A stretch of 42,884 nucleotides of DNA from Bacteroidaceae bacterium (GCA_024401215.1 JAKSLL010000026.1:1-42884), one strand, 5' to 3'. Shown: positions 1 through 9,052, counted from the stretch's first letter. The notes: generated by a model not told the origin, from the letters alone. A program made the numbers and translations.

Positions 1-118
1 AGTAGAATTTCTTTGTGAACAAGTTGACATTGAACTGTCTCTTTGTTCTGCGCAATGAGTGTGATACATTGTTACCAATCATTGCCTTTTTACCAGTAAT
101 CTGACAAAATTTAGACAT
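1..118 (-). CDS. rpmB: 50S ribosomal protein L28, N-terminal part (cut by window edge)
   Basis: The minus strand from an ATG at 118-116 reads 39 residues without a stop to the window edge. It begins [13 protein letters not shown] and continues with [14 protein letters not shown] and [11 protein letters not shown], which matches the start of Bacteroidetes ribosomal protein L28, a small component of the large ribosomal subunit. The rest of the gene lies outside the window. It sits about 110 bases downstream of tRNA-Arg on the same strand and probably shares its transcript, because no separate TAnnTTTG box is visible between them. Recognition is by sequence memory and is firm. Confidence 0.93.
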   Translation of the reverse strand, partial: MSKFCQITGKKAMIGNNVSHSLRRTKRQFNVNLFTKKFY

Positions 119-226
119 TGTAGTGATTTTTTAATTAATATTGAAAGTCATAGCCAAATGGACTTGAACCGTCCCGAAGGTTTCTGACAAGAATCAACTA
201 CGTCATAAAGACCGTTGAAACTTTTG

Positions 227-300
227 TGATCCGGTTGGGATTCGAACCCAAGACCCACAGCTTAGAAGGCTGTTGCTCTATCCAGCTGAGCTACCGGACC
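227..300 (-). tRNA. tRNA-Arg, anticodon TCT
   Basis: On the minus strand the sequence starts GGTCCGG at 300 and ends CCGGATC plus discriminator A at 227, forming a seven-pair acceptor stem with one G-T wobble. The D arm (TAGCTCAGCTGGATAGAGC), the anticodon loop CTTCTAA and the T arm (GGGTTCGAATCCC) are all present. The anticodon TCT reads AGA arginine codons. Length is 74 nt and CCA is not encoded, so it must be added after transcription. Confidence 0.97.
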
Positions 301-372
301 ATCCTTATTGGATTTGTATGAACAAGCATACAAAACAAAGTACACAAGCACCACTTGCGCATTTTGCGGGTG

Positions 373-404
373 CAAAGGTATGAATTATAATCCAAACCCA
401 CAAA
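373..404 (-). promoter_or_regulatory. Bacteroidetes-type promoter for tRNA-Arg / rpmB
   Basis: On the minus strand a -7 box TACCTTTG lies at 380-373 and a -33 TTTG at 404-401, 20 bp apart. This fits the Bacteroidetes primary sigma consensus (TTTG, about 19-20 bp, TAnnTTTG). Transcription would start around 365, some 65 bases before the tRNA. Confidence 0.65.
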
Positions 405-531
405 ATTATACACAATTATTTTTGCCACCAGCAGTTTTTTTGTTGCTTTCCTTGGTCAAAACAACAATTATCAACAAAAATAGCGACAAATGAAGACACA
501 CCCGCTACGCCTTTCGCTTAAAAACACCTCC

Positions 532-560
532 CCCTTCGCCCGTCGGAGACAAGCGAAGGG
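532..560. repeat. 8-bp inverted repeat, possible hairpin downstream of pgi
   Basis: CCCTTCGC at 532-539 pairs exactly with GCGAAGGG at 553-560 around a 13-base loop. With one mismatch the pairing extends outward to 12 positions. It lies downstream of the minus-strand pgi and could stop that transcript, although no clear T tract follows on that strand. Confidence 0.45.
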
Positions 561-661
561 AGAGTGGAAAAAAGCAATTTATCTTTTATGTCTGGACTAT
601 AGACAGACCAAGTCCATTCTGCAACGAAGCTACAGGGAGCCCCTATTTCGCATTATTTATT

Positions 662-1993
662 TCAGCCTTTCCTGAGAATAGCAGCAGACTCTGCCTCATA
701 ACCAGGCTTGTTGAGAAGGGCAAACATGTTCTTCTTGTAAGCCTCAACACCTGGCTGGTTGAATGGGTTCACTTCAAGAAGGAGACCAGAAATACCACAA
801 GCCTTCTCGAAGAAATAGATGAGCTGTCCAAGGTTGTACTCATCAAGCTTCTCTATTGAAACCTTCATATTTGGAACGCCACCATCAACATGAGCAAGCT
901 GTGTTCCAAGTTCTGCCATTTTGTTCACCTCGTCAATACGCTTTCCTGCAAGGAAGTTGAGACCGTCAAGGTTCTCCTCGTCAGATGGCACACAGAGAGT
1001 TGTGTTTGGCTTCTCCACAGAAATTACTGTTTCAAAGATTGTGCGCTCACCATCCTGAATCCATTGACCCATTGAGTGGAGGTCTGTTGTAAGGTCAACA
1101 GCAGCAGGGAAGATGCCCTTGCCGTCCTTACCCTCTGACTCTCCATAGAGCTGCTTCCACCACTCGCCGAAGTTGTGAAGCTTTGGCTGATAGTTGCAGA
1201 GGATTTCAATCTTCTTTCCGCTCTGATAGATAGCGTTACGAACAGCGGCATATACAGCAGCAGGATTCTTCTCTGCTGGAGCATTGATGTCACACTCCTT
1301 CTCCATATCCTGAGCACCCTTCACGAGAGCAGCAATGTCAAAGCCTGCCACAGCGATTGGAAGAAGACCAACAGGAGTGAGCACAGAGAAACGGCCGCCT
1401 ACATTGTCAGGAATGATGAATGACTTATATCCCTCCTTATCAGCTGTTGTGCGAGCAGCACCTTTCTTTGCATCTGTCACAGCAACAATCACCTTCTTTG
1501 CCTCTTCCTTTCCGCGCTGGTCCTCACACATCTTCTTGAGGAGGCGGAATGTGATAGCAGTCTCTGTTGTAGTTCCTGACTTGGAGATGTTGATTACGCC
1601 AAACTTCACACCCTTGAGATAGTCGATAAGTTCAGAGAGGTAATCCTCGCCGATATTGTTGCCGGCAAAGAGGATGCGTGGCATATTTGATGGCCGAAGC
1701 CAGCCAAACGAACTTGAGAGAGAATCTATTACCATGCGAGCTCCAAGATAAGAGCCGCCGATGCCGGCAACGACAACAGCCTCACAATTCTCCTGAAGGA
1801 CCTTTGCTGTAGCATTTATCTCAGCAATAAACTCAGGAGTTATTGATGATGGAAGGTGCAACCAACCAAGAAAATCATTACCTGGACAAGTGCCGTTCTC
1901 AAGAGCCTCCTGAGCGGCCTTCACCTGAGGCGCAAGAGCCTCTACTGCACCAGCAGCCAAAAACTGCTGAGCCTTTGTTACATTAATCTGCAT
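662..1993 (-). CDS. pgi: Glucose-6-phosphate isomerase
   Basis: This cytoplasmic enzyme interconverts glucose 6-phosphate and fructose 6-phosphate in glycolysis and gluconeogenesis. The 443 residues match the short bacterial form of the family, with two SIS sugar-isomerase folds. Visible motifs are [11 protein letters not shown] near residue 77, the phosphate-binding SKSGTTTET near 138, ESEGKDGKG with the likely catalytic glutamate near 285, and the C-terminal signature [17 protein letters not shown]. The ATG at 1993 gives the expected N-terminus. It is the last gene of lysS-gpsA-pgi, 24 bases after gpsA. The identification is secure. Confidence 0.97.
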   Translation of the reverse strand: MQINVTKAQQFLAAGAVEALAPQVKAAQEALENGTCPGNDFLGWLHLPSSITPEFIAEINATAKVLQENCEAVVVAGIGGSYLGARMVIDSLSSSFGWLRPSNMPRILFAGNNIGEDYLSELIDYLKGVKFGVINISKSGTTTETAITFRLLKKMCEDQRGKEEAKKVIVAVTDAKKGAARTTADKEGYKSFIIPDNVGGRFSVLTPVGLLPIAVAGFDIAALVKGAQDMEKECDINAPAEKNPAAVYAAVRNAIYQSGKKIEILCNYQPKLHNFGEWWKQLYGESEGKDGKGIFPAAVDLTTDLHSMGQWIQDGERTIFETVISVEKPNTTLCVPSDEENLDGLNFLAGKRIDEVNKMAELGTQLAHVDGGVPNMKVSIEKLDEYNLGQLIYFFEKACGISGLLLEVNPFNQPGVEAYKKNMFALLNKPGYEAESAAILRKG

Positions 1994-2017
1994 TGTATGT
2001 TATATTTTGTTAGTTAA

Positions 2018-3019
2018 TTATCTGAATGAGTCTGACAGAATCTTTATCTCGACAGACGGACTTATCTTCTCGTACAATATATTATATACAGCATCGAGGA
2101 TTGGCATATTCACATGATACTTCTTGTTGATAATCTTCATGCAATTTGTGCCGTAATACCCCTCTGCAATCATTTCCATTTCAAGCTGAGCGGTCTTCAC
2201 CGAGTAGCCTTGGCCTATCATCGTTCCAAAGACACGGTTTCGTGAGAAATTCGAATACATCGTCACGAGCAAGTCGCCAAGGTAAGCCGAATCGCTGACA
2301 TGACGCTCCTCTGGCTCAACAGCAGAGAGGAAACGCTTCATCTCCTGCACCGCATTCGCCACAAGCACAGCCTGGAAGTTGTCACCCTGTTTCAATCCAT
2401 GGCACACACCAGCCGCGATAGCATACACATTCTTCAGCACAGACGAATACTCTATGCCTTCTATGTCGCGCGACACGCTCGTCTTGACATATTTGTTCGT
2501 AAACAAGTCGGCAATGATATTTGCATTGTCGAGGTCGCGGCATCCTACGGTGAGATAGCAGAGGCGGTCAAGAGCCACCTCCTCTGCGTGAGACGGTCCG
2601 CCGATGCAAGCCACCTGCTCCTCAGGCACATTATACTGACGCTGGAAGTAGCGGCTCACCGTTATGCCCTCCTCAGGCACAATGCCCTTAATGGCAGTCA
2701 CCACCATCTTCTCCCTCATGTTCGCCTTGAGCTTCTTCAGATGATTCTTCACATAAGGCGATGGGATGACAAAGATTAGGGTGTCGCAGTTTTTCACCAC
2801 CTCATTGATGTCAGACGAGAAGTCTATCCTGTCCACATCGAAGTGCAGTCCTGTCAAATATGCCGGGTTGTGATGCATACGCTTGAAATCCTCGATGCGG
2901 TCATCACGGCGCATATACCATGTTATCCTCTCCTCATGGTGCATGACAATCTTTGCAATAGCTGTTGCCCAGCTACCACCACCCAAGACTGCCACTTTAC
3001 CACTCGACTGAAACTTCAT
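2018..3019 (-). CDS. gpsA: NAD(P)-dependent glycerol-3-phosphate dehydrogenase
   Basis: It reduces dihydroxyacetone phosphate to sn-glycerol 3-phosphate, the backbone for membrane phospholipids, in the cytoplasm. The 333 residues fit the family. The Rossmann motif GGGSWATA is at residues 13-20, the conserved AIKGI segment lies in the middle, and LKNVYAIAAG carries the conserved catalytic lysine region. The ATG at 3019 lies two bases after the lysS stop, so translation is probably coupled. It sits between lysS and pgi on the minus strand; I see no internal promoter. Confidence 0.96.
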   Translation of the reverse strand: MKFQSSGKVAVLGGGSWATAIAKIVMHHEERITWYMRRDDRIEDFKRMHHNPAYLTGLHFDVDRIDFSSDINEVVKNCDTLIFVIPSPYVKNHLKKLKANMREKMVVTAIKGIVPEEGITVSRYFQRQYNVPEEQVACIGGPSHAEEVALDRLCYLTVGCRDLDNANIIADLFTNKYVKTSVSRDIEGIEYSSVLKNVYAIAAGVCHGLKQGDNFQAVLVANAVQEMKRFLSAVEPEERHVSDSAYLGDLLVTMYSNFSRNRVFGTMIGQGYSVKTAQLEMEMIAEGYYGTNCMKIINKKYHVNMPILDAVYNILYEKISPSVEIKILSDSFR

Positions 3020-3021
3020 AA

Positions 3022-4776
3022 CTAACCAATCTTAGCGATTATTGCGTTGAGTTCATCCACCGAAGGCTTCTGAATGTCGAGCTTATACTTCTTGATAATC
3101 TCGCCTATCTGCTGCTGCACCTTCTGAGCGTTAGCTCCTGCGAGAGTGCTCACAAGATTGTAGCCTGCCTTGTTGAGAACAGGCACCACATCTTCTGCGA
3201 AACCTACCTCCACAAATGCACTCACTGGATCCTTAGGAGCTTTCACTTCCGGCTTCATCTGAGGGAAGAGCATAACTTCGCCAATGGCGAACTTACCTGT
3301 AAGGAGCATCACAAGGCGGTCGATGCCGATACCGATACCGAATGTTGGAGGCATACCATACTGGAGAGCGCGGAGGAAGTCGTGATCAATAATCATCGCC
3401 TCGTCGTCACCCTTGTCAGCAAGCTTCATCTGGTCGATGAAACGCTGCTCCTGGTCGATTGGGTCATTAAGCTCTGAATATGCGTTTGCAAGCTCCTTGC
3501 CGTTCACCATAAGCTCGAAACGCTCTGTGAGACCTGGCTTTGAGCGGTGCATCTTTGTAAGCGGTGACATCTCTACTGGATAGTCGGTGATGAATGTTGG
3601 CTGGATGAATGTGCCTTCGCATGTCTCGCCGAAAATCTCATCGATAAGCTTGCCCTTGCCCATTGTCTCGTCCACCTCAATGCCGAGCTTCTTTGCTACC
3701 TCACGTATCTCATCCTCCGACATTGGATAGAGGTCATAGCCTGTCTTCTCCTTGATAGCGTCAAGGATTGGAAGACGGCGGAACGGAGCCTTGAATGACA
3801 CAACCTTGCCATCGATCTCAACCTCTGGCTTGCCATTAACAGCTGTACATATTTCTTCGAGCATCTTCTCCGTGAAGTCCATACCCCAGTTGAGGTCCTT
3901 ATAAGAGATGTAAAGCTCCATGCATGTGAACTCTGGGTTGTGAGTCTTGTCCATGCCCTCGTTGCGGAAGTTCTTGCCAATCTCATACACACCCTCAAAA
4001 CCGCCCACGATGAGGCGCTTCAGATAAAGCTCTGTGGCGATGCGCATGTACATAGGAATATTGAGCGCATTGAAATGTGTGATGAATGGGCGAGCCGAAG
4101 CACCGCCTGCTATGCTCTGGAGCGTTGGAGTCTCAACCTCTGTATAGCCAGCGTCATCGAGGATGCGGCGAAGGGTGCGGAGTATTGTCGCACGCTTCAG
4201 GAATGTGTCCTTCACGCCGTTGTTAACCACAAGGTCAACATATCTCTGACGATAGCGAAGCTCTGGGTCTTCAAATGCGTCAAACACCTGTCCGTCCTTT
4301 TCCTTCACGATAGGGAGCGGCTTGAGAGACTTGGCAAGCACCGTGAGCGACTGAGCATGCACACTTATCTCGCCCGTCTGAGTGCGGAACACAAATCCTT
4401 TCACGCCGATGAAGTCACCAAGGTCGAGAAGCTTCTTGAACACCGTGTTGTAGAGGTCTTTGTTGTCCTCTGGACAGATGTCGTCACGAGTGATGTAAAC
4501 CTGGATTCGTCCTTTTGAATCCTGAATCTCAACAAACGAAGCCTTACCCATCACGCGGCGGCTCATCATACGTCCGGCGATGCACACCTCACGAAGAGGC
4601 TCTGTTGGGTTACCCTCTGCGTCCACCGCTGGATCCTTGAAATCAGCGATTATGTCAGTAGAAAATGCGTCAGTTGGATATTCTGCAGCTGGGTATGGGT
4701 CGATGCCCATATCCTTAAGCGCCTGGAGATTGTTTCTTCTGTTTATCTCCTGCTCAGAAAGTTCGAGAATGTTCAT
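3022..4776 (-). CDS. lysS: Lysyl-tRNA synthetase, class II, with C-terminal extension
   Basis: It charges tRNA-Lys with lysine. The N-terminal OB-fold anticodon-binding domain covers roughly residues 60-165. The class II core includes motif 2 (FRNEGMDKTHNPEF) and motif 3 (GIGIGIDRLVML). At 584 residues it is longer than the roughly 500-residue E. coli type. The extra C-terminal stretch of about 75 residues (from PVSAFVEVGF) looks like a small helical domain of the kind found on Bacteroidetes LysRS. It is the first gene of the operon with gpsA and pgi, behind a TACCTTTG promoter at 4827-4820. Confidence 0.97.
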   Translation of the reverse strand: MNILELSEQEINRRNNLQALKDMGIDPYPAAEYPTDAFSTDIIADFKDPAVDAEGNPTEPLREVCIAGRMMSRRVMGKASFVEIQDSKGRIQVYITRDDICPEDNKDLYNTVFKKLLDLGDFIGVKGFVFRTQTGEISVHAQSLTVLAKSLKPLPIVKEKDGQVFDAFEDPELRYRQRYVDLVVNNGVKDTFLKRATILRTLRRILDDAGYTEVETPTLQSIAGGASARPFITHFNALNIPMYMRIATELYLKRLIVGGFEGVYEIGKNFRNEGMDKTHNPEFTCMELYISYKDLNWGMDFTEKMLEEICTAVNGKPEVEIDGKVVSFKAPFRRLPILDAIKEKTGYDLYPMSEDEIREVAKKLGIEVDETMGKGKLIDEIFGETCEGTFIQPTFITDYPVEMSPLTKMHRSKPGLTERFELMVNGKELANAYSELNDPIDQEQRFIDQMKLADKGDDEAMIIDHDFLRALQYGMPPTFGIGIGIDRLVMLLTGKFAIGEVMLFPQMKPEVKAPKDPVSAFVEVGFAEDVVPVLNKAGYNLVSTLAGANAQKVQQQIGEIIKKYKLDIQKPSVDELNAIIAKIG

Positions 4777-4819
4777 ATATATCTATTAAACTAATATTTT
4801 CGTCTATACAATAAGCATG

Positions 4820-4827
4820 CAAAGGTA
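4820..4827 (-). promoter_or_regulatory. -7 box for the lysS-gpsA-pgi operon
   Basis: TACCTTTG on the minus strand lies 43 bases upstream of the lysS ATG and matches the Bacteroidetes TAnnTTTG consensus. Confidence 0.6.
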
Positions 4828-4901
4828 ACACTTATTATTAAAAAAAACTAACTATCCACGGATTTTTACCTTTCACTCTTCTACTTTACGCATAAAACAA
4901 T

Positions 4902-4909
4902 TACCTTTG
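4902..4909 (+). promoter_or_regulatory. -7 box for the mscS-family gene
   Basis: TACCTTTG on the plus strand ends 47 bases before the ATG at 4957. It lies in the same 180-bp divergent intergenic region as the lysS promoter, pointing the other way. Confidence 0.6.
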
Positions 4910-4956
4910 CAGCATATTTTCAATTGCAAATTACAAAATAAGGTAAAAAGGTTTAT

Positions 4957-5814
4957 ATGGAAGAACATTACGCGTTCTCTTTTTTCAAGGATATCGAAAT
5001 CAAAAAAATTGCTATCAAAAGCATCACCCCCTACATCATTGATTTCGGTGTAAACATCATAATCGCTGTTGTAGCGTTCTTTGTTGGTCGCTTTCTCATC
5101 AAGCATCTTATCGGGCTGTGCAACAAAATCATGATAAAGCGAAAGGCAGAGCCATCACTTTACACTTTCGTCAACAGTCTGATGAGCATATCTCTCAACA
5201 TTCTGCTCATCATCAGCATCATCAGCATCATAGGCATCGACACAAGCTCATTTCTTGCCGTTTTCGCCTCTGCGGGACTTGCTATCGGCATGGCGTTCAG
5301 CGGCACCTTGTCTAACTTTGCAGGAGGAGTCATGATCCTTGTCTTCCACCCTTACCGAATAGGTCACTATATCGAGGCGCAGGGGTTGGCTGGCATTGTC
5401 AAGGAGATACAGATTTTCAATACTATACTCACCACACCAGACAACCAAACCATCGTGATTCCTAATGGCGCGCTTGCCACAGGAACACTCAAAAACTACT
5501 CCGAAGCCCCTCTCCGAAGAGTGGACGTGAAGGTGGAGGTGGCTTACGGCACATCTCCCGAGGATGTAAGAAACGTGCTCAGGCGCATAGTTGAGGAAGA
5601 TGAGCGCATCATAAAGGATTCCGAGTTGCATGCTCCAGCCTACCCTATGACTGCCATGGCATCATCAAGCATTGAATTTCAGCTGCGAGCGTGGACAAAG
5701 TCCGAGCAATACTGGAATGTCTATTTCGACACCACAGAGAAGGTGTATAACGCCCTCAACGAAGCTGGCATAGAAATTCCTTTCCAGCAGGTGGATGTAC
5801 ACATGAAGTCATAA
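4957..5814 (+). CDS. MscS-family small-conductance mechanosensitive channel
   Basis: This is a predicted inner-membrane channel that opens under membrane tension and protects against osmotic downshock. The 285 residues match the minimal MscS size. Hydrophobic segments lie near residues 25-50 and 68-90. The pore-lining helix is rich in Gly and Ala (FASAGLAIGMAFSGTLSNFAG, about 103-123), as in TM3 of MscS. The C-terminal half is the soluble vestibule domain (NGALATGTLKNYS, then VKVEVAYGTSPEDV). It is monocistronic, divergent from lysS and convergent with purU, with 36 bases between the two stops. Confidence 0.93.
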   Translation: MEEHYAFSFFKDIEIKKIAIKSITPYIIDFGVNIIIAVVAFFVGRFLIKHLIGLCNKIMIKRKAEPSLYTFVNSLMSISLNILLIISIISIIGIDTSSFLAVFASAGLAIGMAFSGTLSNFAGGVMILVFHPYRIGHYIEAQGLAGIVKEIQIFNTILTTPDNQTIVIPNGALATGTLKNYSEAPLRRVDVKVEVAYGTSPEDVRNVLRRIVEEDERIIKDSELHAPAYPMTAMASSSIEFQLRAWTKSEQYWNVYFDTTEKVYNALNEAGIEIPFQQVDVHMKS

Positions 5815-5850
5815 ACTCATTTAGAACACCCACCCAACCGTTTTGTTCAT

Positions 5851-6714
5851 TTAGCTGAAAATCACCGTTTTATTCTTATATGTCAGGATTTTCCTCTCCA
5901 CATGCTTCTTGACTGCGCGAGAGAGTACAATCTTCTCAAGGTCCTTGCCTTTCAGCACAAGGCTGTCTGGCGTGTCCTTATGCGTGATACGCACCACATC
6001 CTGTTCAATAATAGGGCCTGCATCAAGTTCTGTTGTCACATAGTGGCTTGTTGCACCAATAATCTTCACACCCCTCTCATACGCCTGATGATATGGCTTT
6101 GCGCCTATGAATGCAGGAAGGAATGAATGGTGTATGTTTATTATCTGATGCGGATAGCTCTTTATCATCTCCTCGCTGATAATCTGCATGTAACGCGCTA
6201 AGACGATAAAGTTCACCTTCTCCTTGCGCAGCAGCTCCATCTCCGCCTCTTCCACTTCTGCTTTGTTCGACCAGTCTTTCTTGATGCTCCACACATAGTA
6301 TGGTATGCCAAACTGCTCAGCCACATATCTCAAGTCTTCGTGATTGCTCACTATGCAAGGAATCTCCACATCAAGTTCCCCAGCCTTATAGCGAGCCAGC
6401 AAGTCATAGAGGCAGTGGCTCATCTTGCTCACAAAGAGCGCCATACGAGGCTTAACGGTGTTGAAATAGAGGTTGAACACCATCTCATAGCGCTTGCCGT
6501 AAAGCGTTTCTATATATTCCGCAATCTTGTCTGAAGGGATGAGAAAGTTCTTCAGCTCCCACTCTATACGCATAAAGAACATGCCATCTACCTGGTCCAC
6601 ATACTGGTCGAGATAGACGATGTTTCCGTTATTGTCTGTAATAAATTTTGTTATCTCCGTGATGATGCCCAACTTGTCGGGACAATGGAGAAGCAATATT
6701 GCTGTTGGTTCCAT
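5851..6714 (-). CDS. purU: Formyltetrahydrofolate deformylase
   Basis: It hydrolyses 10-formyltetrahydrofolate to tetrahydrofolate and formate, balancing one-carbon pools and feeding formate to purine synthesis. The N-terminal ACT regulatory domain (about residues 5-80, HCPDKLGIITEITKFI) is followed by a formyltransferase fold. The catalytic Asn-His-Asp set is visible in NIHHSFLPAFIGAKPYHQA and in ATSHYVTTELDAGPIIEQD. Length is 287 residues, as expected. Its promoter faces that of the HAD gene, with the two -7 boxes 12 bases apart. Confidence 0.95.
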   Translation of the reverse strand: MEPTAILLLHCPDKLGIITEITKFITDNNGNIVYLDQYVDQVDGMFFMRIEWELKNFLIPSDKIAEYIETLYGKRYEMVFNLYFNTVKPRMALFVSKMSHCLYDLLARYKAGELDVEIPCIVSNHEDLRYVAEQFGIPYYVWSIKKDWSNKAEVEEAEMELLRKEKVNFIVLARYMQIISEEMIKSYPHQIINIHHSFLPAFIGAKPYHQAYERGVKIIGATSHYVTTELDAGPIIEQDVVRITHKDTPDSLVLKGKDLEKIVLSRAVKKHVERKILTYKNKTVIFS

Positions 6715-6812
6715 TTATTCAATATATAGTTATGTTCAATTTCACATACAAGACTCATACAATCATGCTGACTGCCAAGCCTCCTTTTCATTTTATCGTA
6801 AAAGACAACTAC

Positions 6813-6840
6813 AAAGGTATAACTTTTTTACTACCTTTGC
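6813..6840. promoter_or_regulatory. Back-to-back promoters of purU and the HAD gene
   Basis: A minus-strand -7 box TACCTTTG lies at 6820-6813 and a plus-strand TACCTTTG at 6833-6840, pointing away from each other with 12 bases between them. The elements upstream of each box must overlap the other promoter, so polymerase binding at one should compete with the other. Confidence 0.6.
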
Positions 6841-6859
6841 ACACAAAATCCACAAATAA

Positions 6860-7564
6860 ATGATAAAGAACATAATTTTCGACCTTGGAGGCGTACTTCT
6901 CGACCTCGATATGCCATATTGCATCACTCGTTTCAAATCTCTCGGATTGGACTTGAACAAGCTTACCGAGTCAAATAAAAATTCCACCTCTGGCTCCACG
7001 CAGAAGAACGCCGTACTATGCGAGGGCATGGTAGCAACAGGCGCCATGAATCTATACCAGACGGGGGATATCTCCACCGACGATTTCTTCCTCGGCATGC
7101 AGCGCTATGCCCTTCCTGGCACCACCATGAAGCAGCTCAAAGACGCATGGAACACCTGCTGCCTCACAATACCGCAATACCGCCTCGACAAGGTTTACGA
7201 ACTTCGTCAGAAAGGCTATAACATCTATATGCTGTCCAACACCAACGATGAACATTGGCAGGACATCGTAGCTCGCTGTTTCGGCTCATACGAAGATGTC
7301 ACACGCTATTTCCACCGCACTTTCCTTTCACAGGAGATGCACCTCGCAAAACCCAATGATGTCATCTACACCACCCTATTGAGCGAAATTAATGCAGAAG
7401 CATCCGAATGTCTGTTCATCGATGATTCTCAGCCCAATATCGACGCTGCATCAGCACTCGGATTTCACACCATCAAAGCACAAGTCACAAAGACAAAAGA
7501 CGGCAAGGTCATCGAAAGACCTTCCATCGACTGGGTGAATCTGGTTGATCAAAAACTCTCTTAA
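6860..7564 (+). CDS. HAD-superfamily hydrolase, YihX-like phosphatase
   Basis: This is a probable cytoplasmic phosphatase acting on a small sugar phosphate or nucleotide. The 234 residues carry all four HAD motifs: I is FDLGGVLLDLD (nucleophile D8), II is MLSNTND, III is the lysine in LAKPNDVIY, and IV is CLFIDDSQPNIDAA. The DLGG form of motif I, with Gly where DxD enzymes have the second Asp, is typical of the glucose-1-phosphatase-like YihX group, but the substrate cannot be read from sequence. It has its own promoter (6833-6840) 20 bases before the ATG. Confidence 0.88.
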   Translation: MIKNIIFDLGGVLLDLDMPYCITRFKSLGLDLNKLTESNKNSTSGSTQKNAVLCEGMVATGAMNLYQTGDISTDDFFLGMQRYALPGTTMKQLKDAWNTCCLTIPQYRLDKVYELRQKGYNIYMLSNTNDEHWQDIVARCFGSYEDVTRYFHRTFLSQEMHLAKPNDVIYTTLLSEINAEASECLFIDDSQPNIDAASALGFHTIKAQVTKTKDGKVIERPSIDWVNLVDQKLS

Positions 7565-7617
7565 TTGCCGCTGGCAACCTATAAGGCAGAAGGAAGCTAA
7601 GACAACAAATGACAATA

Positions 7618-7779
7618 GTAACTACTTTGCGATTTGATTTATAAACAACGATTCAACCAAATTCATCCAAATTAGAGCCTTGGCTCTTTGAATTTTCATC
7701 ACAAGGTTGTCTGATTGCAAGAATTTGGTTGAACCGAAGCTCGGCGTAAGCCAATCCTTGTTTAAAGCTGAATAGTAAT
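7618..7779 (-). mobile_element. MITE-like non-coding element, copy 1 (162 bp, diverged)
   Basis: This stretch matches the reverse complement of the element at 28215-28375 in length (162 against 161 bp) and sequence: GTAACTACT at one end, then GATTCAACCAAATTC, CCAAATTAGAGCC and GGCTCTT. The flanks TGACAATA (7610-7617) and TAACAATA (7780-7787) agree at 7 of 8 positions, consistent with an old 8-bp target duplication. The right terminal repeat is degraded (AATAGTAAT), and part of the right half differs from the other copy. There is no coding capacity. It separates the HAD and nitroreductase genes. Confidence 0.7.
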
Positions 7780-7803
7780 TAACAATAACAAACTAAATAA
7801 ATA

Positions 7804-8490
7804 ATGTTAATAGACGAAGCAATAAAGGCAAGACACAGCGTAAGAAACTACAAACATCTGCCGCTAACGGAGGAGATGATAGAAGTACTCCAGCAGAACA
7901 TTGACGAATGCAACAAGCAAGGCAACCTGCACATACAGCTGGTACTGAACGAGCGCAAGGCATTCACAGGAATTATGTCGTACGGCGTATTCTCTGGCGT
8001 AGAGAATTATTTCGTCATGGCAGGAAAAAAAAGCGCTGATTTGGATGAGCGGATTGGCTACTATGGAGAGAGACTCGTACTCTTAGCACAGACTCTTGGG
8101 CTCAACACATGCTGGGTGGGGCTATCATATCGTAAGGTCAGCAATGCTTTCAAGATCGAGAAGGACGAAAAGCTGGCATGCGTCATTGCACTCGGCTATG
8201 GCGAAGACAAATACAGGAAGCACAAGATAAAGAGTCGAGAGGAAGTGAGCAACGCCAGTGAACTCACACCCGAATGGTTCAACAAGGGTATTGAAGCAGC
8301 GCTCCTCGCACCAACAGCCGTCAACCAGCAGAAGTTCTTTTTTGAGCTGCTAAACGAGAAGAAAGAGGGAAAAGCCGTTGTGAAGGCATCGACAACATTC
8401 TCCATGATAGGCTACACAAAGATGGATTTGGGCATTGCTAAGTATCACTTTGAGGCGGCTGCAGGAAAAGACAATTTCGTGTGGGCATAG
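7804..8490 (+). CDS. Nitroreductase-family protein (TM-nitroreductase type)
   Basis: This is a predicted FMN-dependent oxidoreductase of the nitroreductase fold. The N-terminus (IKARHSVRNYKHLPL) is the classic FMN-phosphate-binding start. GYYGERLVLLAQTLGLNTCWVGLS is the dimer helix and flavin segment. The second half (PEWFNKGIEAALLAPTAVNQQ) repeats a nitroreductase-like helix, as in the single-chain putative TM nitroreductase family. Length is 228 residues. The substrate is unknown. The start lies 24 bases after the MITE-like element, so the element may affect its 5' leader. Confidence 0.85.
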   Translation: MLIDEAIKARHSVRNYKHLPLTEEMIEVLQQNIDECNKQGNLHIQLVLNERKAFTGIMSYGVFSGVENYFVMAGKKSADLDERIGYYGERLVLLAQTLGLNTCWVGLSYRKVSNAFKIEKDEKLACVIALGYGEDKYRKHKIKSREEVSNASELTPEWFNKGIEAALLAPTAVNQQKFFFELLNEKKEGKAVVKASTTFSMIGYTKMDLGIAKYHFEAAAGKDNFVWA

Positions 8491-8523
8491 AGACATACAT
8501 AAGAATAAAGACAAACATACAGC

Positions 8524-9039
8524 ATGCATAACAAGAGAGAGGATTTATCACTATTGCACGGAGAGGAAGACGCCATGGCCATATACAACGACGTAAAGGC
8601 ATCAGACAGCTTCGTTGAATTTGCATTGACATATATGCACGATGACGACAAAGTGGCTCGCAATGCGCTATGGGTGTTGACAAAAGCAACAGACAAGGAA
8701 TTATCACAGTTCCAGTCCATCATCGACAAGTTTATTGACCTGGCAATGAGTACAGAAAATTCATCTGTAAGGCGACTGAGCATGAATATTATCGACAGGC
8801 TCAAGATAAACAAAGATGACATCCGCACAGACTTCCTCGACTTCTGCCTTGAACATGCTGTGGATTTAGCAGAATACCCTGGCATTCAATCCTTGGCAAT
8901 AAAGCTCGCCTACAAAATGTGCTCTTTCTACCCCGAACTGAAGAAGGAACTCATCAGCACACTCGAAGCAATGGAGATAGAACACTATAAGCCAGCCGTA
9001 AAGAGCATCAGAAGCCGGATACTGAAATTCAGCAAATAA
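8524..9039 (+). CDS. HEAT/ARM-like helical repeat protein of unknown function
   Basis: A 171-residue acidic, all-helical protein with repeating pairs of helices such as FVEFALTYMHDDDKVARNAL and VRRLSMNIIDRLKI, which look like degenerate HEAT or ARM repeats. No catalytic motif, signal peptide or membrane segment is visible. Such proteins usually scaffold other proteins or nucleic acid. It lies 33 bases after the nitroreductase and 13 bases before the YqiA-like gene, so the three probably form one transcript. I cannot assign a function. Confidence 0.75.
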   Translation: MHNKREDLSLLHGEEDAMAIYNDVKASDSFVEFALTYMHDDDKVARNALWVLTKATDKELSQFQSIIDKFIDLAMSTENSSVRRLSMNIIDRLKINKDDIRTDFLDFCLEHAVDLAEYPGIQSLAIKLAYKMCSFYPELKKELISTLEAMEIEHYKPAVKSIRSRILKFSK

Positions 9040-9052
9040 CTATGACAAAAGA

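Larger units (their letters stand above)
301..661. other. Intergenic region between the tRNA-Arg promoter and the pgi 3' end
   Basis: No credible gene is visible. The open frames at 308-493 and 490-675 have unnatural composition and overlap the tRNA promoter and the end of pgi. Besides the promoter at 373-404, the only structure I see is an inverted repeat at 532-560. Confidence 0.6.

Noticed and set aside
150-220. A second tRNA on either strand
   Set aside because: A T-arm-like box on the minus strand and an anticodon-like loop on the plus strand exist, but no acceptor stem pairs on either strand.
308-675. Two short plus-strand ORFs
   Set aside because: They overlap the minus-strand promoter and the end of pgi, start without a plausible leader, and encode low-complexity sequence.
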